Assembly: GCA_017477855.1 (NCBI GenBank) | Contig: JAFUUN010000035.1 | Coordinates: 1-12,317, forward strand | Length of the DNA: 12,317 nt | Direction of reading: 5' to 3' | DNA from: Rickettsiales bacterium | Lineage (GTDB): Bacteria > Pseudomonadota > Alphaproteobacteria > Rickettsiales > Deianiraeaceae | Shown here: one piece after another, positions 1 through 6,425 of the stretch | Layout: every line of letters starts with the position of its first letter | Position numbering within the stretch: position 1 is the stretch's first letter | The notes under the pieces: model-generated | Told to the model about the DNA's origin: nothing | Database searches by the model: none | What the model saw: only the letters and a program-made list of their open reading frames with translations | Program-made: the position numbers and the translations under genes

Positions 1-53
1 AGAGCATCTGACTACGGATCTGAAGGTTTGGGGTTCGAGTCCCTTCGGGTGCA
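1..53 (+). tRNA. tRNA-Arg (ACG), 3' part; 5' end outside the window
   Basis: The sequence starts in the D-arm region and continues through an anticodon stem-loop (positions 7-23, loop 12-18) with anticodon ACG at 14-16. The variable loop is 24-28, the T arm with TTCGAGT loop is 29-45, the 3' acceptor strand is 46-52 and the discriminator A is at 53. ACG decodes CGN arginine codons, normally after A34-to-inosine editing. The next bases are CATT, so CCA is not encoded and must be added enzymatically. Two pairs look weakened: a T:T opposition in the middle of the anticodon stem (9 with 21) and T:T at the base of the T stem (29 with 45). The identity is clear; the 5' half cannot be seen. Confidence 0.9.
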
Positions 54-140
54 CATTGTGCGGATATCATTGTCTTTATTTAATTTCTCGTTATTTCTTT
101 GTCCAGACAAATTTCCTGATGTTTTGTTTGAATGAAAAAC

Positions 141-168
141 TTGCAAAGAAATAATTATTTGATATACT
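141..168 (+). promoter_or_regulatory. Sigma70-type promoter of the 429-aa gene
   Basis: TTGCAA (141-146) and TATACT (163-168) are separated by 16 bp. Transcription would start near 175. An AGAGG ribosome-binding site (179-183) lies 7 nt before the ATG at 191. Confidence 0.6.
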
Positions 169-190
169 CACATGTGTTAGAGGTTTTCGT

Positions 191-1480
191 ATGATGAATG
201 ATCAGTTTTTTAGAGTAACACCGGACGAAGTAGGAGCAAGAATAACAAGTGACGCGCAACAAATTAACAACTATAATGATATTCCGCAACCAGCAGCAGC
301 GACAGGAGTACCAGGTGATTTATTTTTAGGTCATATCATAAATAGTTTTCCTATTAATTATTATAATAATCAATACGGAAAAGGCTGTTTCGAACAATTA
401 AAAGCCTCAAACTTGATGCCTGCTTTACCTATACCCACCAATGATCAACTTTTTTCGACTTTGAAACAACAATTCGAGAAAAGAATTAACACGATTTGCC
501 AAATGTTGACAGCTTTCAACAATGCACATGGAGGAGACAAATACATAAAAGAACGACAATTAGCAACCATGGAATGTTTTAAATGTTGCAATACAATAGT
601 TGAACAATTCGATAAACTAATGGAACAATTACCTCGGCAACAGGATCTTCAATCAGGAAAAAACATTACGAAGCGTTGCCTTGATGGATCAAAAGCAGCA
701 CAAGACCAATTTGTGCAATTTGTAAATCGAAAACACAAACAGCTTTTAAACAACTTGAATATCGGTTTCCCCAAATTAATTATTGGATGTGATAATATAT
801 TGGTAAAACCAGAAAACATTAATAATAATCTGCTGGTTAATCAACACGATACTAATTACGATCAGTTTGAAAAGGACATGCTATATAGCACATTTTGTAT
901 TAGAGATAAACAACCAAGAACTATAACATTGCATCAATTTGCCACTGGAATATCCATAGCGATCTATAAAGAGATGCAAAAAGCCGTCAATACAGGTGCC
1001 GATTTTGATTACCAAAAGATTTTAAACGCAAATAATGCTATACAAAAGTTCCTTTCCGTGCTATCAGATGTTTTCCAAGAAGGAATAGAAAGAGCAAAAA
1101 ATACATATAATGTTGTCGTGAATACTAACCTGAACGCTAATAACTCAGAACTTCAAGCTATTAAAAACAAGTTTGTCGAAAAATATTCTGCAATATATAG
1201 TTTGATCCAAAGGACCATTTCAAACAACAGGCAAGAAGCGGCGCAAAGACTGGCACTTCTGAGTACAAAATTTCCCGATTCTGGTGAGGCGCATGAATTA
1301 CGAGGATTGATTGAAACTTTTGACAGTTGTGCACGGTTATTTCACGATAATAATCAAGAACAACTATTTGGAAGAGATATTCGCCAAGCATCCACAGGTT
1401 TAAAACATGTAAACAACGGGCCAGTAAATTATTCAAAGGATACTCTTACCGTTTATACAAAAAATCCGCGATTTGTCTAA
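191..1480 (+). CDS. Hypothetical protein, 429 aa, rich in Asn and Gln
   Basis: I do not recognise this protein. It is a long uninterrupted frame with its own promoter and an AGAGG ribosome-binding site 7 nt before the ATG; a second Met follows immediately. The product is hydrophilic and rich in Asn and Gln, with no signal peptide or transmembrane segment that I can see. Residues about 85-190 and 250-400 look mainly helical, with charged and amphipathic stretches. Residues 30-45 contain a Pro/Ala-rich segment, and 129-133 contains a local Cys cluster (CFKCC). The gene converges on recG with only 2 bp between the two stops and appears to occupy the place where the 3' end of recG would be expected. 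It might be a lineage-specific intracellular or secreted protein; nothing in the sequence fixes a function. Confidence 0.75.
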   Translation: MMNDQFFRVTPDEVGARITSDAQQINNYNDIPQPAAATGVPGDLFLGHIINSFPINYYNNQYGKGCFEQLKASNLMPALPIPTNDQLFSTLKQQFEKRINTICQMLTAFNNAHGGDKYIKERQLATMECFKCCNTIVEQFDKLMEQLPRQQDLQSGKNITKRCLDGSKAAQDQFVQFVNRKHKQLLNNLNIGFPKLIIGCDNILVKPENINNNLLVNQHDTNYDQFEKDMLYSTFCIRDKQPRTITLHQFATGISIAIYKEMQKAVNTGADFDYQKILNANNAIQKFLSVLSDVFQEGIERAKNTYNVVVNTNLNANNSELQAIKNKFVEKYSAIYSLIQRTISNNRQEAAQRLALLSTKFPDSGEAHELRGLIETFDSCARLFHDNNQEQLFGRDIRQASTGLKHVNNGPVNYSKDTLTVYTKNPRFV

Positions 1481-1482
1481 TA

Positions 1483-3378
1483 TTAAAAACTCCCCATAAT
1501 ACAATACCCCAATCTTCCTCCTCTTCCGACCCTTCCCATCAGCTGCGTTAGCTGGGCCTCGCCAAATTTCTCACTGTTTTCAATAATCATGATGTTGGCC
1601 TCTGGAATGTCAATTCCCATTTCAATCACCTGTGTTGCGACAAGAATTTTTTTGTCATGATTGTCCCTGAATTCTTGCAAAATCTTGTCTTTTGTTTCTT
1701 GCTTCATTTTTCCATGGAGGAGCAGGATTTTGTCCTTGTCAACATGCTTGCAAAGCTCATCGTAGCGCGTTTTTACATCCATATAATTCAGCCGTTTGCT
1801 CTTGTTTATGAGTGGGCAAACCCAGAAAATTTTCTCACCTTGATCCATTTTTTTTATTAGCCATTCCATGAGAATATCGTATTTTTCCTCCAAATTGATG
1901 TGTCTAATAACTGTCTGCCTGCGCCCGCTTGGCCGTTTGGTTAGATAGGATACTGCTATTTTAGAACTCTCAACCATTGTTTTCGTGTACTTCATAGGTG
2001 TAGCAGACATCATAAGAATATCTGCCTGTGCGCACTTGTTAACAAGTTCCATGCGCTGTTCAATCCCAAAACTGTGTTGCTCGTCAATGACAATTAGGCC
2101 AATTTGTTTTGGCATATCAAATTTCTCCTGAAAGAGTGTGTGTGTTCCGACAAGGATATCAACATAACCCAACTTCATGCGCGAGAGAATATCCATGCGT
2201 TCTCTTTGTGGTGTATCACCCGTAATCAGTTCACTTCGCACTTCAAGTCCTTTGCAGAATTTACGAATTGTCTCATTGTGTTGCCTTGCAAGCAGTGCCG
2301 TTGGCGCCATAATTATCGCTTTTTTACCACACTCAATGGCATTCAAACATGCTATAATAGCTATCAAAGTTTTTCCACTACCTGTCTCCCCTTGGATAAT
2401 TCTAAACATTTTGCTTGATTTGGCTTGGTCTGCAAAAATGTCCTTTACACACTGAATTTGCTCCTCCGTGAGCTTAAATGGCAAGCTCTTGACAAGTGGA
2501 CGAACCAGCCGTTTATCTCCTTTTATGGCTGTTCCATGCTCCAAATCAAGGTGTTTGAGCATGATATCCAGCATTTTTTTGTAGATTTCAACCTTTGCAA
2601 ATTCCAGCTCCTTTCTGTAAATAGAGCCACAGCAGATATCTTCAATTCGTTCTGGAAAGTGCAAATGTGTTAGCGCTTCCTTGAATGTTGGTAGGCCTTC
2701 AAGCACACCGTCAAGCTCCGATAAATCCAGTTTGCTGTTGAGGATTTTCTGCACCACCGACACTATTGACATATGACGCAAACCCTCTGTCATTGGATAA
2801 ATTGTTGAGATTTCATTGAAGTGCATTTGCGTGACATCCATGCCGTCTTCTTCCAGCTGATTTAGCCGACAAAACTTGACAAAACTGGCCGCGCATTTGC
2901 TGATAATTTTTGGGTGCATCATGGTGAGTTTGCCTTTACCACCAATGCTTAATTTGCCCTTACAAAACAGCTGCCGTCCGACATAAAATCCTTCCATCAT
3001 GCGCGGAAATGCATGAAAAAACATCAACTTCACATCCACTCCATCAACGGCCTTGCAACAAATTACGACTGGCCTTTTGCTTATGGCTGCCGTGTAAGAA
3101 AAAGTTGGTATTTTTGTAACAATCAATTCAAGACAACAGAGCTCTTCATCAGCTATCTCGTGCAGTCCTTCCACTTTTTTTGCCAGTTCATAATCTGACG
3201 GCACATGCATCAAAATATCAATCACACGCTCGCCAGCCAACCTGATTAACTTCTCCCGCACTGCACCAAGTGCAAATTTTGTGCTTGTCAACTTCGTAAA
3301 AATTGTCAGTTTGCCCTCATTTTCAGCATCCTCTTGACTGTATTTTTTTAGCAGTTTGATATCTTTTTTGATGCCCAC
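1483..3378 (-). CDS. recG: ATP-dependent DNA helicase RecG, C-terminally truncated
   Basis: RecG remodels stalled replication forks and branch-migrates Holliday junctions. The N-terminal half (1-300) matches the wedge/OB region in length. The helicase core shows Walker A GETGSGKT (330-337), DEQH (432-435), SATP (458-461), motif V around VATQVIEMGIDIP (580-592) and motif VI QLMGRVGRG (612-620). The start is GTG, with AGGG (3385-3388) 6 nt upstream. The protein stops 11 residues after motif VI (GYCIMGSF), whereas RecG normally continues for about 80-90 residues. That missing part holds the helical hairpin (TRG motif) known from RecG and Mfd to couple ATP hydrolysis to translocation. No RecG-like continuation is visible in other frames beyond the stop, because that DNA encodes the opposite-strand 429-aa gene. 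The protein is either a truncated and perhaps impaired helicase or a decaying gene. Confidence 0.92.
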   Translation of the reverse strand: MGIKKDIKLLKKYSQEDAENEGKLTIFTKLTSTKFALGAVREKLIRLAGERVIDILMHVPSDYELAKKVEGLHEIADEELCCLELIVTKIPTFSYTAAISKRPVVICCKAVDGVDVKLMFFHAFPRMMEGFYVGRQLFCKGKLSIGGKGKLTMMHPKIISKCAASFVKFCRLNQLEEDGMDVTQMHFNEISTIYPMTEGLRHMSIVSVVQKILNSKLDLSELDGVLEGLPTFKEALTHLHFPERIEDICCGSIYRKELEFAKVEIYKKMLDIMLKHLDLEHGTAIKGDKRLVRPLVKSLPFKLTEEQIQCVKDIFADQAKSSKMFRIIQGETGSGKTLIAIIACLNAIECGKKAIIMAPTALLARQHNETIRKFCKGLEVRSELITGDTPQRERMDILSRMKLGYVDILVGTHTLFQEKFDMPKQIGLIVIDEQHSFGIEQRMELVNKCAQADILMMSATPMKYTKTMVESSKIAVSYLTKRPSGRRQTVIRHINLEEKYDILMEWLIKKMDQGEKIFWVCPLINKSKRLNYMDVKTRYDELCKHVDKDKILLLHGKMKQETKDKILQEFRDNHDKKILVATQVIEMGIDIPEANIMIIENSEKFGEAQLTQLMGRVGRGGRLGYCIMGSF

Positions 3379-3383
3379 GGTTC

Positions 3384-3411
3384 ACCCTAAAATCAGAAAA
3401 TAAAATGTCAA
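3384..3411 (-). promoter_or_regulatory. Possible recG promoter (weak -10)
   Basis: On the minus strand there is a perfect TTGACA (3411-3406), 16 bp, then TAGGGT (3389-3384), which matches the -10 consensus at only three positions. It would place the transcript start at or near the GTG start of recG. The -10 overlaps the AGGG ribosome-binding-site-like bases, so only one of the two readings may be right. Confidence 0.25.
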
Positions 3412-3453
3412 TTGTGATTTTTCTTTGTTGCGCTATCAAAAAAAGCAAACTTC

Positions 3454-3481
3454 TTGACATTTCCAATCTTCCATCTATAAT
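3454..3481 (+). promoter_or_regulatory. Consensus sigma70 promoter of the pilin-like gene
   Basis: A perfect TTGACA (3454-3459) and a perfect TATAAT (3476-3481) are 16 bp apart, the strongest promoter match in the window. Transcription should start near 3488, about 21 nt before the ATG at 3509. This supports 3509 as the genuine start upstream of the GA tract. Confidence 0.85.
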
Positions 3482-3508
3482 CTTTCTGTTTTTTATTTTA
3501 CTTGTTTT

Positions 3509-4505
3509 ATGAAACTTTTTATTAATAGATCTATACTCGCGCAGCGAGAGAGAGAGAGAGAGTAATTTAAGTTCTTTATCTCTTAAAAAATCTTTTACAC
3601 TTATAGAACTTTCTATTGTTCTTTTAATATTATCTTTATTAGTTGGTTCTCTTTTAGTTGGAAGACAGATTGTAGATAGAGCTAAAATTCAGAAAATTGT
3701 AAGCGAGTTAAGATATTATGATGATGCATTTCAACAATTCTATGATACATACCGTGAAGTGCCAGGAAGTTTTACATACGAAACTTGTATGAAATATGCT
3801 GAATTTGAAGGATATGAGTGTGATGACAGTACGTGTACTGGTGATGCACGCGATAAAAAAACTTGGAGAGACCATGCTACTTTTTGCAATTTGTTTGGAA
3901 TAAGGGGAAGTATTCCAAAAAAAATAATATCAAATCATGGATATATGGATGACCAGTTTTGGGCAGTTTTTGAGGCATCAAAGATAATTGGGGACGCACA
4001 ACCACGTCGTCGTCCTGCCGGAGCTGGAAATCAGTATTTGAGTTTATATCATAGCAGTGGCTCATGGTCAACTACAACCAGAAAGTCATCTTATTCTGGT
4101 GATGTTGTAATTCAAGGTCGTGGTATTCACAAAAAATATCTTGATTACTATCCAAGAAGCAATGCATTACTTGGATATGATTATTTGTTGAAACGCCTTG
4201 CTGACAAAAATATGTTATTATTTCATGATAACTTGTCAACTGGCTCAAGAAGGGTTGCAATGGGAACGGCATTAAATGCTAAAATGATGTCAGAACTTGA
4301 TGCAAAAATGGACGATGGTAGACCAACAACTGGAAGATTGCTTGGTTTAAAAGGTGCATCTGCTTATAATATAACCGATGCAAATTTGTCTGCTGAATAT
4401 TGCTATGACAAAGCTGGAAACGACATTGAAAAGGCAATTTACAACAACAGCACAGACTTGAAGTATGGTTGCGATTTTGTTTATGTGTTGACAGACGTGA
4501 AGTAA
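3509..4505 (+). CDS. Prepilin-type (type IV pilin/pseudopilin-like) protein, out of frame at a GA repeat
   Basis: The mature part is open from 3513 to the TAA at 4503-4505. It reads SLKKS, then FTLIELSIVLL and more hydrophobic residues, then GRQIVDRAKIQKI. This is a class III prepilin signal: a basic leader, predicted cleavage between Ser and Phe, Glu at mature position 5, an N-terminal hydrophobic helix and then an amphipathic helix. The C-terminal domain has six Cys (for example ETC, YEC, STC, TFC, EYC, YGC) that could form disulfides. This frame has no ATG, GTG or TTG before the signal. The ATG at 3509, just downstream of a consensus promoter, reads 18 codons through the GA tract (3546-3562) and meets TAA at 3563-3565. 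One extra GA, or two fewer, joins the ATG to the pilin frame, giving 332 or 330 residues with a leader of about 29 or 27. As written the gene is OFF. A start at GTG 3759 would lose the whole pilin signal and is unlikely. ileS follows 19 nt downstream. Confidence 0.8.
3536..3548 (+). other. Small perfect hairpin abutting the GA tract
   Basis: CTCGC, GCA, GCGAG is a 5-bp perfect inverted repeat with a 3-nt loop. Its 3' arm runs into the start of the GA tract. It could pause polymerase next to the repeat, but it could also be chance. Confidence 0.4.
3546..3562 (+). repeat. (GA)8.5 dinucleotide microsatellite inside the pilin leader
   Basis: Seventeen bases of uninterrupted alternating GA lie between the ATG at 3509 and the pilin signal at about 3579. 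In the ATG frame the tract encodes Arg-Glu repeats and ends at TAA. A tract of this kind is prone to slipped-strand changes in unit number, and two of every three lengths put the downstream pilin sequence out of frame. Confidence 0.95.
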
Positions 4506-4524
4506 ATCTTGACTATAAAAAAAC

Positions 4525-5469
4525 ATGTCAATTCTCGGATTAATGGCAGAAAAAACGCATTTTGCAAAAATGGAGGAGGAACTCAGAAATAGCTGGGAGA
4601 AAGAGGCAACATTCAATGCTTCGGTGGAAAAAAATAAGGATAACAAGGAGTATGTATTCTTTGATGGCCCTCCGTTTGCAAATGGACTGCCACATTATGG
4701 CCACTTGTTGACTGGGTTTATCAAGGATATTTATGCTCGCTACCATACAATGAAGGGCGAGAAAGTTGAGCGCCGCTTTGGCTGGGATTGCCACGGTTTG
4801 CCTGCCGAAATGGGCGTTGAAAAAACACTTACAAAAAATGAGGTTGAAATCATTGATGAGGACGGCAAAAAGAAGAAGTTCTCCGGCGGCAAGCAAGATA
4901 TTAAGCACCTAAAACCAAATACCAATCGCAGCCAGATTGACGGTTTTGATGGAATTGAAGAGTTCAACAAATTGTGTCGCGAGGATGTGCAGAGATATAC
5001 CAGCGAGTGGAAGGAATACGTCAACAAACAGGGGCGCTGGGTGGACTTTGACGGTGGCTACAAAACAATGGAAACGCCTTACATGGAGAGCGTAATGTGG
5101 GCGTTCAGCGAGCTCTACAAGAAGGGTCTCATTTACGAGGACTACCGCGTGATGCCTTATTCTTGGAAATGCCAAACGCCTGTCTCCAACTTTGAAACCA
5201 AAATGGATAATGCCTACCGCCAACATGAGAGCAAATCTGTGTATTTGAAATTCCGCTTGAAGAAAATTCCTGATTTTATCCAAAAGACATTTCCTAACTG
5301 CCAGAATGCCTACATGCTTGCATGGACGACAACACCATGGACTTTACCTTCTAATTTAGCACTTGCAGTCAATGGAGGAATTGATTACACCGCTTTTGAA
5401 AAAGACGGAAATGTCTATATCTGCGCTGAGGCACAGAAGGAGAAGATGAGGAAGATTATGGGGTGTTAG
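4525..5469 (+). pseudogene. ileS: Isoleucyl-tRNA synthetase, N-terminal fragment (314 aa of an expected ~1000)
   Basis: IleRS charges tRNA-Ile. This fragment has the class I HxGH signature as HYGH (57-60) in the context GPPFANGLPHYGHLLTG, then GWDCHGLP (87-94), the KTMETPYMESVMWAF region (180-194) and the start of the CP1 editing domain with TTTPWTLPSN (268-277). The wording matches the eukaryote-like IleRS type also found in Rickettsiales. About 30 residues around 108-140 (acidic, then a Lys run, then HLKPNTNRSQ) look like an insertion compared with relatives. The frame stops (TAG TAG) at 5467-5472, directly against repeat copy A. The rest of the editing domain, the KMSKS loop and the anticodon-binding domain are absent, and the DNA beyond the repeat encodes an opposite-strand gene. 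A start at Met7 (4543) is also possible. It cannot be a functional IleRS alone; it is a remnant or a rearrangement product. Confidence 0.88.
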
Positions 5470-5475
5470 TAGGTT

Positions 5476-5583
5476 TTTGCGCGGCGCGGAGCGCGTTTGG
5501 CCGCCGAGCGGGTCGGGGCGGAGCCACGACAGGAGAGCGAGGCGCAGCCAAATGGCGAGGGCGTGGCCTCGGGCAGCGCAACA
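5476..5583 (-). repeat. GC-rich palindromic interspersed element, copy A
   Basis: Copy A is inverted relative to B, C and D. On the minus strand it starts TGTTGCGC, keeps the conserved block GGCCACGCCCTCGCC, has inner arms ATTTGGC and GCCAAAC, and ends GCGCAA. It fills the gap between the converging ileS fragment and the HAD gene and begins 6 bp after the ileS stop. It is far more GC-rich than its surroundings. Confidence 0.92.
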
Positions 5584-5594
5584 CAAATCTGTGA

Positions 5595-6257
5595 CTAACA
5601 AAACTGAATATCCTGAAACGCCGTAAAATCAGCAATCAAGTTGTCTGGAATGTCCTTGGGGATGTGCCATTTGTCATCTACAAAAAAGATCTTCGCATTA
5701 ATATTCTTCGCAAATGTTGCGTCTGATGAAGAGTCGCCAAACATCCACACAGTGCTTGGATTGACATCAAACTCACCAATATCATCTTCACTTTTTATCT
5801 CATCAAGTGCAAGTTGAAACATCTCCTTGTCTGGCTTTTTATGTCCATCATGTGCTCCAATTATGGCATGCATGTAAGGTGCAAAACCAAGGCGCTTCAC
5901 CTCTGGCAAAACGATATGCCGTGGCTTGTTGCTTATGATTGCTTGATAAATCCCATTGTGATAGGCATATTGCACAAATTCTAGCGCACCCGACAGTGGA
6001 TAAACCAAATTTTGTGAGCATGCACTATAACCAAATTCGTATTCTGCATGGATTTGTGGTTCAAATTTCTCACCAAACAATGCCGCCAATACAGTTGTGA
6101 ACTTGCTTTTATTTATCACCTTCATGTCTTTTTTTGTCCGCAGTGGAATATGATATTTCTCGCACAAAATATTCAATGCATCCATATAAACCTGCTCCAT
6201 TGCCACAAGCGTATCATCAAAATCATAACAGATTATCTTTGGCTTTGGATAGAGCAT
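5595..6257 (-). CDS. HAD-superfamily hydrolase (phosphatase-like), 220 aa
   Basis: A haloacid-dehalogenase fold phosphatase, probably cytoplasmic and acting on a small phosphorylated substrate such as a phosphoglycolate- or nucleotide-type compound; the substrate cannot be read from sequence. Numbered from the ATG at 6257, motif I is DFDDT (12-16, nucleophile Asp12 and acid Asp14), motif II is Ser109 in IISNKP, motif III is the Lys of HKKPD (139-143) and motif IV is GDSSSD (174-179). The sequence between motifs I and II has the size of a C1 cap. A GTG at 6290 opens the same frame 11 codons earlier, but the promoter's -10 lies inside that extension, so the ATG at 6257 is preferred. The gene sits alone between inverted repeat copies A and B, with its own promoter. 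Confidence 0.88.
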   Translation of the reverse strand: MLYPKPKIICYDFDDTLVAMEQVYMDALNILCEKYHIPLRTKKDMKVINKSKFTTVLAALFGEKFEPQIHAEYEFGYSACSQNLVYPLSGALEFVQYAYHNGIYQAIISNKPRHIVLPEVKRLGFAPYMHAIIGAHDGHKKPDKEMFQLALDEIKSEDDIGEFDVNPSTVWMFGDSSSDATFAKNINAKIFFVDDKWHIPKDIPDNLIADFTAFQDIQFC

Positions 6258-6272
6258 AAACGCACAGCTGAC

Positions 6273-6300
6273 ATTATAACGCACTTGCACAGAAAATCAA
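6273..6300 (-). promoter_or_regulatory. Sigma70-type promoter of the HAD gene
   Basis: On the minus strand TTGATT (6300-6295), 16 bp, then a perfect TATAAT (6278-6273). Transcription would start near 6266, giving a leader of only about 9 nt before the ATG at 6257 and excluding the upstream GTG. Repeat copy B ends 14 bp upstream of the -35. Confidence 0.65.
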
Positions 6301-6314
6301 GTATTACATTTTGG

Positions 6315-6424
6315 TGTTGCGCTGCCCGCGGCCACGCCCTCGCCATTTGGCTGCGCCTCGCTCTCCTGTCGGCGCTCCGCCCCGACCCGCTCGTCGGCCA
6401 AATGCGCTCCGCCCCCGCGCAACG
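6315..6424 (+). repeat. GC-rich palindromic interspersed element, copy B
   Basis: The element runs TGTTGCGCTGCCCGCGG to GCGCAAC, 110 bp, in the same orientation as C and D and inverted to A, with which it is nearly identical. Inner arms are ATTTGGC and GCCAAAT, fully complementary. It lies between the end of priA (stop at 6426-6428, 1 bp away) and the HAD promoter. Confidence 0.93.
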
Positions 6425-6425
6425 C

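Noticed and set aside
1481..1482. A bidirectional terminator between the 429-aa gene and recG
   Set aside because: No hairpin followed by a T run is visible on either strand around the 2-bp gap.
3425..3434. TGTTGCGC-like bases as a fifth repeat copy
   Set aside because: Only about nine bases match one end of the element and nothing else follows; chance cannot be excluded.
3759..4505. A shorter 248-aa gene starting at GTG 3759
   Set aside because: It would discard an in-frame, clearly recognisable prepilin signal and helix immediately upstream and has no promoter or ribosome-binding site of its own; the longer frame explains the promoter at 3454.
4486..4519. TTGACA (4488-4493) and TATAAA (4514-4519) as an ileS promoter
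   Set aside because: The 20-bp spacer is too long, and the start would fall at or after the ATG at 4525. It would only work if Met7 (4543) were the real start, so it is not listed as a feature.
5356..5601. Minus-strand frame across repeat A and the ileS end
   Set aside because: It is antisense to the IleRS motifs and its bulk is the repeat's open frame; no independent evidence of a gene.
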